From positions 16,338 through 80,337 of the forward strand of contig CBFFRP010000267.1 of NCBI GenBank assembly GCA_965644295.1: DNA of 64,000 nt, given 5' to 3'. The stretch's first letter is position 1, and the number at the start of each line of letters is the position of its first letter. The notes beneath the pieces were generated by a model, which was not told the DNA's origin, ran no database searches, and saw only the letters and a list, made by a program, of their open reading frames with translations. This DNA comes from Paraphysomonas bandaiensis. Lineage: Eukaryota; Chrysophyceae. The position numbers were made by a program, and so were the translations under genes. Shown here piece by piece: positions 55,588-64,000 of this stretch.

Positions 55588-57482
55588 TTATCTGCACCGT
55601 ATTAAAAAGTAATTAATATAGACGACGGATTTAAAAATTACTGTACAACCTGGTGATACAGTGTGCCCAGATATTTTCGGCAGAATGATACCCACGCTCT
55701 TCTTGCGATATATGGGAGCACGATTTCGTGTAGATATCTTTTCTTTTCCACCCATAGAGTTCGTTCCGGTTGCTTTCTTGTGCCCTTAAATTAATAGAGT
55801 ACTCACTGCTGCAGTCAAACAATATTAACAACATACCGATATAAGGGCTATTGCTACTGCTGGTACAAATTTCCCCCGAAGCTCGGTGACTGCGCTGCCA
55901 GCTGTCCGACCGCGACACATGCTTGCGCTCCACAGGAAGGAGCTGAGTTCCAGTCAATATATCGATTTCACTTCCGTTTTTTTCCGCTCCCACTTGCCTC
56001 CCATTATCATCATACTCGCATATTCTACTTCGGGGCCCCTTACTTCTACCTGATACAGTCAGTTGTGCGGACTTCTCAGTACTATTCTTCCTGTCAAAAC
56101 CCTTGTCGCGCCGAGGTCGACTCTTTTGCTTCTTCATGTCTTGTCGGTTTTGTGTCAGTACAGGCGTCAGAAGTTTGCTTGAGCTGAGCGTAGGGCCGAG
56201 CTTGTGAACCTTATCATTCTGTGTTCCTGCAGCTGCGGCTTCAATTCCTTCTTCTATAGGTGCAGGCCTGTGGGCCCTGCGTTTCTTTGCCTTTGAAAGT
56301 TTTTTCTTAAACCGCTTTGCAGCAATAAGCACTGTAGCGGTGGCCTTGAACTTCAATCCGGCCTGGTATCGCCGCAACATTTCCAGATTTGCAGTCAAAT
56401 TTCTTCCGACAAGGTGAGAAGAGTCCAGCATTAGCTGAGAGTCCGATGAGAACTATCATAAAGCAAGCCGATAAGTGACACTTACCCAAGGGTGCTTCAG
56501 TGCATCCTCAGCAGACATTCGACGCGAAACGTCCACACATAACAAGCGGCATATAAAATTCTTTGCTTCATTCGACACTTCGCCCCAATATTCCTCGTCA
56601 AAGGAGAATACTCCACTACGAATAGAAGCGAATAGACTACCGAGATCACCATCATCCTCAGGAGCGAATGGCGGATAACCACCGATCAAACAATAGGCTA
56701 CTACACCCAGCGCCCACATGTCTACTTCTATGCCATAGGGCTGGCCAGACACGATTTCAGGGGCGGCATACCCAGGGGTGCCACACGGGTTCACCAAGGT
56801 CGCACCTGACACACGAGCAGCAAGGCCGAAGTCCCCTATTTTGAGGTCTGAATCATTGTTGCAACTCGTCAACAGTAAGTTCTCGGGCTTTATATCCCTG
56901 GTAATGCAGTCATCATTTATTAACACCGCATCGACATTTACACATTACCTGTGCACAATACCGTTACTGTGAATGTAGTTTAGACCTGTGCATATAACGC
57001 GGACACAGTCCCTCGCATTATCCTCACTATAACTGGTCTTCGCAACGATACGGTCGAAGAGCTCTCCACCAGGTAAGTATTCAAGAACGACATATAGAAA
57101 GTCATCGTCCTCAAATGCATCCAAGTACCGCACGATGTAAGGATGATCCAGAGAGTTTGATATTTCTATCTCACTATTTAGATTCTCTTTTTCAGACTCA
57201 GGAATATCAAACTTTGATATACATTTCACTGCAACCTTTTGTCCGGTCAGCTTACTAGTCGCAAGCTGAACTATAGAAAAAGCGCCTTCCCCAAGCTATG
57301 CATATAAACAAAATGAATCCAATAAATAACAATAACTAACAGATGTTTGCACCCACCACTTCAATAACATCATACATAGCAGCAAACCATCCCGAGTCAA
57401 CTTTCCTGCTCTGCTCAATAGTCAGATAATAAATCATACAGATTTTATACATGATTGTACTTACATATGCACAACAGGACAT
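55588..57482 (-). CDS. CaM-kinase-like Ser/Thr protein kinase
   Basis: Six exons: 57465-57482, 57357-57410, 56949-57295, 56486-56897, 55837-56434, 55588-55784; 541 residues. Exon 1 has only 18 nt (MSCCAY). The kinase domain spans ~18-285: YDVIEVLGEGAFSIVQLAT, VAVKCIS (catalytic Lys), YLPGGELFDRIV, GIVHRDIKPENLLL across a junction, IGDFGLAARVSG, NPCGTPGYAAPEIVSG, DMWALGVVAYCLIGGYPPF, and HPW ending the domain. After it, NLEMLRRYQAGLKFKATATV then IAAKRFKKKLSKAKKRR is the autoinhibitory, CaM-binding-like helix of CaMK I/IV-type kinases. A basic Ser-rich tail follows. Two choices are uncertain. The intron after HPW is taken as 51 nt (a 33-nt version is also in frame). The final 52-nt intron is inferred; reading through it gives an alternative tail ending at 55631. 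Confidence 0.85.
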
Positions 57483-57754
57483 TAGAATATATGTCAGTGA
57501 AGTGATGTAACAAACAATGCAGTTAAGAGATATATGCATATGATCTTATTTTTCATGAAGCCCCAGTCACAATCCATCCTCCTCGTAGACAGTAGACACA
57601 AGGAGATATTATATTGAGTGACTGAGATCGAGTAGACGAGGTATGGGGTAGATAGCCCAGTGTACTGTAAATCTAGTAATAAGATATACACCGTAACATG
57701 TAACCTACACACATCCACAGCAAACTACTGCTTGCAGTAGCTACGTAGGCGACT

Positions 57755-58392
57755 ATGTATGTATGTATGTATGTATGTATGTATGTATGTATGTATGTAT
57801 GTATGTATGTATGTATGTATGTATGTATGTATGTATGTATGTATGTATGTATGTATGTATGTATGTATGTATGTATGTATGTATGTATGTATGTATGTAT
57901 GTATGTATGTATGTATGTATGTATGTATGTATGTATGTATGTATGTATGTATGTATGTATGTATGTATGTATGTATGTATGTATGTATGTATGTATGTAT
58001 GTATGTATGTATGTATGTATGTATGTATGTATGTATGTATGTATGTATGTATGTATGTATGTATGTATGTATGTATGTATGTATGTATGTATGTATGTAT
58101 GTATGTATGTATGTATGTATGTATGTATGTATGTATGTATGTATGTATGTATGTATGTATGTATGTATGTATGTATGTATGTATGTATGTATGTATGTAT
58201 GTATGTATGTATGTATGTATGTATGTATGTATGTATGTATGTATGTATGTATGTATGTATGTATGTATGTATGTATGTATGTATGTATGTATGTATGTAT
58301 GTATGTATGTATGTGTATGTATGTATGTATGTATGTGTATGTATGTATGTATGTATGTATGTATGTATGTATGTATGTATGTATGTATGTAT
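57755..58392. repeat. (GTAT)n array, 638 bp
   Basis: About 160 GTAT units, perfect except for two GTGTAT variants near 58313 and 58334. It starts 273 bp upstream of the CaM-kinase-like start. On its other side it borders the end of the Gypsy element. This is the largest array in the window. Confidence 0.98.
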
Positions 58393-58788
58393 TGTAGCTA
58401 ACAGACACCAAGAGAATGTAGACTAGGAATATATGGTTATTATGCATATAAGAATCATGTATGTATAGACTGGCATGAAGCAACTGCCTATCGCTATATC
58501 ACGATCCTGAAGGGATGTGCCCAAAGCAATCCCTGAAGGAGAGTGATCGCAAATCTAAAAACCTAAGGTTTTCCAAAAGGCAGGGGTTTCATGCCACACT
58601 ACCCCTTCCCTCCTTTTTTTGAAAAAAACCTGGCATTTAGCCTACGAAAACTACTACTCCTAAAAAAAAATCACCACTACTACCCTACATCTCACTCCAA
58701 GCATTATTCTGACTTACGAGAACCTTATCATAGGTGTCCACTACATGGACAGAGCGGATTTTAACCGTCAAAACTCATAATCCCTAAA
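58393..58788 (-). other. Probable 3' end of Gypsy element: polypurine tract and LTR fragment
   Basis: On the minus strand, downstream of the pol stop, a purine tract AAAAAAAGGAGGGAAGGGG (58602-58620) is followed after two bases by TGTGGCATGAAACCCCTGCC, the expected place and TG start of a 3' LTR. If so, the LTR would run to about 58393, beside the GTAT array. No second LTR is found in the window, so this is inference. Confidence 0.4.
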
Positions 58789-61700
58789 CTAACTCGACGA
58801 GCCCTCCTCCTCAGACTGGGCATCTTCTTCCGTCGAATCAACTGACCTGGAGCGCTTCTTTCCCCTCTTGGGTAATAGGGCCCGAACAAGATAGTTAGAG
58901 TGGGACCTCAGGTATCTTAGCAATGCCTCTGAACCTCGCACTGTCTTCCAAGACTCCCAAGTCGGTACACTATAATTAGACCAAAACACCTCAAAGTACA
59001 AGTCAAATCGTGACCCTTTAACATCCCCTCGCATGTTCGTTATTTTCTCCATCACAAACTCGGCGCCCTCTGTGTCATCCCGTAACGCAATCTGCACCGG
59101 GTCTTCCACCCTCGGATCATAACAGAACGGACGTAACCTCGAGATATGATGCTTCGTCGTGCCTCTGGTCAAAAGACTCTGCACTGTATAAATTCCACCA
59201 TCTATTGCCACCACCTTCATGGGGCCTTTTAAATAGGGTAATAACTTGCTCGGAGGACCCTTCCTCAACGAGTTATGGCGATATTCCACTAGCACCAAAG
59301 CCCCTACCGGATATGAGGATATACCCTCCGGCATATTAGACTCAATATGATGCTGGTCTCGGATACGCAAATTCTGTTGTGCATACGCCCTAACCTTATC
59401 CTGAGCGACAAGTCTGTCTGCCACCCATTGTGATAAATCTCGACTCTCCCGAGATGATAAATTCTTTCTATCCAAAATAAAGCCCGCATCCAGATTTATG
59501 GATTTACCATACACAAGTTCTGCTGGGGCCACCCCAGTTGATCCATGTACAGACGCATTCAAGATGCGCTGCACCATTGGTAATACATCAGACCACCACT
59601 TTAAAGCAACTCGCTCGAAAATGATGTTCCGCAAATGTCGAAGAATCTCTTTATTCTCCCTCTCGACCATGCCATTTTCCTCCTTCGAGTACTCGATTGT
59701 AAAAGAGTGGTTGACACCCAACAAAGCAGTTATCTCACGAATGATATCCGCAATAAACGCCTTGCCCTTATCCGAGGTAAGTTTACAAATCGAGCACATC
59801 GAAAATCTACCAAAATATTGAATCAACGCTCGGGCTGTATCTTTCGCCGATATGCCTTTCGTGGGGAATAACTCAACCCACCTCGCGAAGGCATCAATCA
59901 GCACTAATATACTCGTAAACCCATATTCATCCGGCATCAAGCCTTCAATATAATCCATATAAATACATTCTCCCATCGAGTATTTCGACAGTGTAAATGG
60001 ACGAACCCACACAGATGGTTTCAACGTTGACATTTTCTGACAACACACACATCTCTTAATAAAAGTTATTACATGCTGACGCATGTTCCTCCAATTGTTG
60101 TTGCTCCCTCGCAACTTCCCCATGGTTCGTTCTACCCCATGGTGACCCACTACACTATTGTGACAGGTCTTAATAACTTTCCAGAAGCGACTCGGGATAT
60201 GCTCACACTCTGTATCCTGCTCTACCTCAAGGCACTGCTCGAGTGAAGAACAGACATTTTCACCGATTTCATCGGATGCGTCCACCCCACAAATTCGACT
60301 AAGAGCGTCAGCAATCACATTGAGTTCTCCTGCCAAATGTTCGAAGGTAACATCAAACGACTGAAAACACATAAACCAACGCTGCACACGCTTTAGATGA
60401 CCGTATTCTTGCTTAAGCTGGCGTAAGTTGTCGTGATCCGTTCGAACAATAAAACGTCGATCTCTCAACAAGTATTCCCACTTATTCAAGGCATAGAATA
60501 TGGCAAATCCTTCCTGCTCACAGGTATGCCATTTTGCCAAGGTTGAGTCGAACGCCTTACTAATCATCCCAATCGTGCGCTCGTGACCCTCCACGATTTG
60601 CACTAAATGAGCTCCAATCCCTATTATTGATGCATCAGTATATAGATAGATGGGGGAAACATCATCCATAAAAAATAATAAAGGACACTCATGAATTCGC
60701 TCCTTGAGCGCATCGAATGCTCCCGTGGCCTCCTCTGACCAGTCTAGCACTCTTCGACGCGCCTGAGCCTTTGTATAATTCCCCAACATCGCATGCAAAG
60801 GTTTCGCTATAAGCGCATAATCGCGAACACAATCTCTTACAAAATTTGCCACTCCCATAAAATGCTTTAACTGCTTTTGGGTATTTGGCTTCGGGATGGC
60901 TACAATACTATCCACCCGTTCCCTCGTGAAGGTATGACCCCACTCATTTATCTTATGGCCAACGGCCTCTACTTCCGACACCCCAAAGACACACTTCTTA
61001 GGATTCACTGTCAGACCAAATTTCTTAAACCTTGCCAATACGGCAGTTAAGTTCTCAATGAGCTCTTCCTCTGAGCTAGCAAAAATAATGCAATCATCAA
61101 GATAAATTTCACAAATCTTATAAACCAGACCCGCCAGCACTAGACTTTGCATTTGCCGCTGGAAATAAGATGGAGCGCCTTTCAAACCCATGGGGAGCCG
61201 GAGCCACTCGTACACCCCGTTTTGAGTAATAAAGGCAATCCAAGTACGGGATCGTTTGCCTACTGGCGCCTGATGATATCCAGACGTGAGGTCCATCACC
61301 ACAAAGAATTTAGGACGCTTCTCACCAATCCTATAGATCATATCTCTGATATTAGGAATTGGCCAGCTTTCTGAAGTCGTGACCCGATTTAAATTTTTAT
61401 ACTCCAATACCAACCGCCATTTATTACCTGGCTTCGGCACCACAAAGGGATGACTGTAATGCGTGGCTGTGCTAGGTTGGATTGCTCCTAACCTCTCTAG
61501 CTTATCCACCAAACGTTGGAGCTCGCGCTGGCGACTCCTGTCTAACCTCCTGGGAGGCAACTTATTTGCCGGTATAAACCACGTTTCAGACGGGTTCCGG
61601 ACTTCCAACTCAAACGGCTCCAGCTTGGCTGGTTCCCCCTTACGAATTTCTAGTCGGAATATCTCCTTGTATTCCTCCAGGACATCCCGGATACGACTCT

Positions 61701-62304
61701 GTAAACTCGGGGAACCAAATATCTTATCTGGAAGCACTTGCGGATCCTTTTCCGCACTTAAATAATCAGAATCAATAGATTCCAATTGATCATCGCGAAT
61801 TTCCTTCATATTCTCTCGGTCCCATGCGGACCTGGTTGAGAAGTTAGAAGGGTCCTCGACCCCCAGAGAGAGCAACTGCTCGTCCACTGGGTATGACCAA
61901 TCTTCGCCACTGTCACTGATACCTATCTCGAGTGGAGCTAACTCGCTCTTCACCCCAAGATCATAATTCTTGCGTAGCGGTAGACGAACGCTGGCTCGTT
62001 CCCCCCCACAAGGGTAAGACGCGTGCACGCCCAGGCCAAGAGACACTGCTCCCCCAGACTGATCATCTCTCTCTCTCGCATGAGGGACTGCGCTGTTTCC
62101 CACTACGTTGGCTACCCGCCGAGCACTGTCTGCACTCATAAAAGCATTAGGGCAATGTACCACTAAATCTGGATTCTCATGGATAGGAGCTTCATCCACT
62201 GCAGAAACAATTCCTACACTTGGAAGCATTCGTCTCCACAAGGAATCAAGTATGGGAGGAAAATCATAGAGAAGAAGCGCAAGAGCACGGAGGAGCTGAA
62301 TCAT
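58789..62304 (-). CDS. Ty3/Gypsy pol polyprotein with chromodomain, 5'-truncated
   Basis: An 1171-codon frame. RT: VVPKPGNKWRLVLEYKNLNR, FFVVMDLTSGYHQAPVGKRS, LRLPMGLKGAPSYFQRQMQS, and the catalytic YLDD of EIYLDDCIIF. RNase H: IYLYTDASIIGIGAHLV, TCEQEGFAIFYALNKWEYLL. Integrase: zinc domain HHGVERTMGKL...CVCCQKM, core MDYIEGLMPDEYG, LTSDKGKAF, ENGMVERENKEIL (D, D, E). The C-terminus is a chromodomain (RFDLYFEVFWSNYS, VPTWESWKTV), which targets such elements to modified histones. There is no Asp-Thr/Ser-Gly protease and no Gag on this strand. Codons ~1-40 (62186-62304) are antisense to a different, plus-strand segment, so the true element is cut at about 62185 and the start Met is accidental. 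The frame itself has no internal stop. Confidence 0.93.
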   Translation of the reverse strand: MIQLLRALALLLYDFPPILDSLWRRMLPSVGIVSAVDEAPIHENPDLVVHCPNAFMSADSARRVANVVGNSAVPHARERDDQSGGAVSLGLGVHASYPCGGERASVRLPLRKNYDLGVKSELAPLEIGISDSGEDWSYPVDEQLLSLGVEDPSNFSTRSAWDRENMKEIRDDQLESIDSDYLSAEKDPQVLPDKIFGSPSLQSRIRDVLEEYKEIFRLEIRKGEPAKLEPFELEVRNPSETWFIPANKLPPRRLDRSRQRELQRLVDKLERLGAIQPSTATHYSHPFVVPKPGNKWRLVLEYKNLNRVTTSESWPIPNIRDMIYRIGEKRPKFFVVMDLTSGYHQAPVGKRSRTWIAFITQNGVYEWLRLPMGLKGAPSYFQRQMQSLVLAGLVYKICEIYLDDCIIFASSEEELIENLTAVLARFKKFGLTVNPKKCVFGVSEVEAVGHKINEWGHTFTRERVDSIVAIPKPNTQKQLKHFMGVANFVRDCVRDYALIAKPLHAMLGNYTKAQARRRVLDWSEEATGAFDALKERIHECPLLFFMDDVSPIYLYTDASIIGIGAHLVQIVEGHERTIGMISKAFDSTLAKWHTCEQEGFAIFYALNKWEYLLRDRRFIVRTDHDNLRQLKQEYGHLKRVQRWFMCFQSFDVTFEHLAGELNVIADALSRICGVDASDEIGENVCSSLEQCLEVEQDTECEHIPSRFWKVIKTCHNSVVGHHGVERTMGKLRGSNNNWRNMRQHVITFIKRCVCCQKMSTLKPSVWVRPFTLSKYSMGECIYMDYIEGLMPDEYGFTSILVLIDAFARWVELFPTKGISAKDTARALIQYFGRFSMCSICKLTSDKGKAFIADIIREITALLGVNHSFTIEYSKEENGMVERENKEILRHLRNIIFERVALKWWSDVLPMVQRILNASVHGSTGVAPAELVYGKSINLDAGFILDRKNLSSRESRDLSQWVADRLVAQDKVRAYAQQNLRIRDQHHIESNMPEGISSYPVGALVLVEYRHNSLRKGPPSKLLPYLKGPMKVVAIDGGIYTVQSLLTRGTTKHHISRLRPFCYDPRVEDPVQIALRDDTEGAEFVMEKITNMRGDVKGSRFDLYFEVFWSNYSVPTWESWKTVRGSEALLRYLRSHSNYLVRALLPKRGKKRSRSVDSTEEDAQSEEEGSSS

Positions 62305-62586
62305 ATTGAAAAGCCTCGAAAGAAAGAGAGTATCTACAAAAGACGAAGTGCACTAATTGCTCTAAAGAAGGTATAACACACAATTATAATACAGAACAAT
62401 GTAGGTAGAAAAAGGGGGAAACGAAGGGACAAAGGCCGGGCAGTAAGGAATATACAGGATGCAGAGTATGCAAATCCAAAAACCATCGCGCGAACGAATG
62501 TCCCCTAAATTCGACTGGAAAGACCAAGAAACCCCAGAAATCTGCGGAAGGTTTTCACGTTCGAGAATATCCGCAGAGGAGGAACC
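62186..62586 (+). repeat. 400-bp direct repeat, copy 1 (gag-like segment)
   Basis: Near-identical to 63509-63913, from GGAGCTTCATCCACT to CAGAGGAGGAACC, with a few substitutions and small indels. Copy 1 carries the plus-strand zinc knuckle in frame; copy 2 has an extra A that breaks it. Confidence 0.9.
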
Positions 62587-62684
62587 GAGTATGCGCACTT
62601 GCCAGCGTATTCATCAATACAATGTGTTCGTCAATCGCAGTGATAGAAAAAGATCGGAAGTGTGCGACCATACATATAGATTAA
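62409..62684 (+). pseudogene. Gag nucleocapsid fragment with CCHC zinc knuckle
   Basis: The plus-strand frame from after TAG 62406-62408 to TAA 62682-62684 encodes a basic leader (KKGETKGQRPGSKEYTG), then CRVCKSKNHRANEC (62460-62501), a canonical C-X2-C-X4-H-X4-C knuckle, then Lys/Pro/Arg-rich sequence. Upstream plus-strand sequence (62230-62373) also reads as a basic protein (KPRKKESIYKRRSALIALKK). This is the C-terminal part of a retroelement Gag, lying head-to-head with the minus-strand Gypsy pol. Whether it belongs to the same family is not shown. Confidence 0.6.
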
Positions 62685-62865
62685 TGTGTTAGCAATATGT
62701 TCACAGAATCCTTTAGATATCTCTTTTGAAAAGTAGTTATAAAACTATTATCACGCGCTTCTGAACAAATTTTAAAGCACCTCTTTATCAGCAAATAAGA
62801 TTTATAGCTAGTCTTAGCGCTTAATGAAAGATATACTTCGTATTAATTAGTATTTAGAAGGTATA

Positions 62866-63274
62866 GATTAGTAGTGAAAGTCTTATTATTCGCAATAGGC
62901 GTTTGAGTCAGTGCTTAACTCTGATATCCTACTATTCAACGCTACGAAAGCTGCTTGTGCATATTACCAACAAGGTGCAACAACTTTCGCTCAATCACTC
63001 AAAGCAAATGTAGTGAGGAAGCAGAATGTTGATATACCTGACACCTGCTGACATCAGGATTTTTGAGTCCTTGGGGTGAAGAGCCCGGATGCCTGTTTAT
63101 TCGTCAAGGCCCAAAGACGTCTACACAAGCATTTGGCTATAAGCTAGAAGTGGGCACAACAGTATCTCCTGACTATATTATATGAAGCCCACGTTAGTTT
63201 CCTGGAAAAATATCTCCGGTTTTTATCCCCCAGAACACCATGAAAAGGTGCAAATCCGACTTTGTTGAGGAAGT
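62866..63274 (-). mobile_element. R1 dispersed repeat, copy E
   Basis: Reverse-oriented copy. From the tail end (GTCTTATTATTCGCAATAGG) through ATCCTACTATTCAACGCTAC to CCGACTTTGTTGAGG it parallels copy D. It holds an internal segment (62985-63060: TCAATCACTCAAAGCAAATG...CTGACATCAGGAT) that copy A also has but B and D lack. The frame seen in D is broken here by stops and indels. No clear flanking duplication. Confidence 0.65.
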
Positions 63275-63508
63275 TGAGATAGAGCTAACTGCTTCTCATA
63301 TTTTATTTTCATCCACTGCAATTGTGTTGTCACTACTACAACCAATGTTTTACGATGTTAGATAGACAAGCCCATACACAGATACACAGTCGATACGTTT
63401 TGCTGTGTCAATCTAATTTATATTTTATATTATTTCATCCCTTATCATGATGTATGTGTTCTGTTCGGTGGACCACTTCTGCCTTAACACCAAGTACCCT
63501 GTTGAATC

Positions 63509-63913
63509 GGAGCTTCATCCACTACTAGAAACAATTCCTACACTTGGAAGCATTCGTCTCCACAAGGAATCAAGTATGGGAGGAAAATCATAGAGAAGAA
63601 GCGCAAGAGCACGGAGGAGCTGAATCATATTGAAAAGCCTCGAAAGAAAGAGAGTATCTACAAAAGACGAAGTGCACTAATTGCTCTAAGAAAGGTATAA
63701 CACACAATTATAATACAGAACAATGTAGGTAGAAAAAGGGAAACGAAGGGGACAAAGACCGGGCAGTAAGGAACCCTTCGGGATGCTTGGAAGTATGCAA
63801 ATCCAAAAAACCATCGCGCGAACGAATGTCCCCTAAATTCGACTGGAAAGACCAAGAAACCCCAGAAATCTGGGAAGGTTTTCACGTTCGAGAATATCCG
63901 CAGAGGAGGAACC
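63509..63913 (+). repeat. 400-bp direct repeat, copy 2 (gag-like segment)
   Basis: Second copy of 62186-62586, same orientation. The zinc-knuckle frame is disrupted: AAAAAACC instead of AAAAACC, and altered sequence where the first Cys should be. It is flanked by unrelated sequence on both sides (63275-63508 and 63914-64000), in which no gene is seen. Confidence 0.85.
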
Positions 63914-64000
63914 AAAGAGTCTGAGCTCGGGAGTCCGAAGCGAATATGCTTTATGACTGCGGTGTTGATATATATGATAAAAGTGACACATGTTGTATGA

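Noticed and set aside
62179-62376. 65-codon plus-strand frame as an independent small gene
   Set aside because: It lies in the duplicated gag-like segment next to the zinc knuckle and is better read as a retroelement fragment.
1-64000. CRISPR arrays, tRNA, rRNA, riboswitches or bacterial operons
   Set aside because: No spaced direct repeats with unique spacers, and no cloverleaf with A and B boxes was noticed. Gene structure is eukaryotic. A tRNA search program was not available, so a diverged tRNA could be missed.

Overview
This is a eukaryotic nuclear window. Nearly every long coding gene is split by very short spliceosomal introns, mostly 45-65 nt with GT...AG ends, and there is no sign of operons or Shine-Dalgarno sites. 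Intergenic DNA is AT-rich and holds (GTAT)n arrays, a Copia retrotransposon, a truncated chromodomain Gypsy element, hAT remnants and a dispersed repeat called R1 here. The gene set (HUWE1-type HECT ligase, TBC1D23, neurochondrin, CEP57-like, SGF11/ATXN7L3-like, VHS-GAT protein, CaM-kinase-like) points to a unicellular eukaryote whose centrosome, SAGA and endosome-Golgi toolkits resemble those of opisthokonts. I cannot fix the lineage from sequence alone. I rebuilt exon structures by hand from splice signals plus reading frame; in each model the exon lengths sum to whole codons.

Layout. 1-545: 5' part of an unrecognised minus-strand gene. 1294-2615: RCC1-repeat protein. 2920-4902 (-): neurochondrin-like, divergent from RPS27 (5404-5706). 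5.7-8.8 kb: repeat-rich, with a 1064-bp hAT element nested in an R1 copy. 8781-21516 (-): an eight-exon, ~4122-residue HUWE1/TOM1-type E3 ligase, divergent from a KICS2-like gene (22158-24548). 26288-27387 (-): sulfotransferase, divergent from a nine-exon cationic amino acid transporter (27681-29895). 30923-32269 (-): type II membrane sulfotransferase, divergent from a CAMK-group kinase (33023-34621). 35477-36998 (-): CEP57-like, divergent from a VHS-GAT adaptor (37926-39473). 40622-41875 (-): HXXXDG acyltransferase. 44746-47460: thirteen-exon TBC1D23-like gene. 47867-53247: complete Copia element (two 319-bp LTRs, 5-bp target duplication) with a frameshift in RNase H. 53471-54203 (-): SGF11-like. 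55588-57482 (-): CaM-kinase-like. 58.4-64 kb: Gypsy pol, an opposite-strand gag fragment, its second copy, and an R1 copy.

The strongest pattern not explained by single genes is the position of the GTAT/ATAC repeats. They sit almost only in divergent inter-start regions, upstream of single genes, or in first introns, not in convergent 3' regions. Protein identities rest on motif and architecture recognition, not on database searches.
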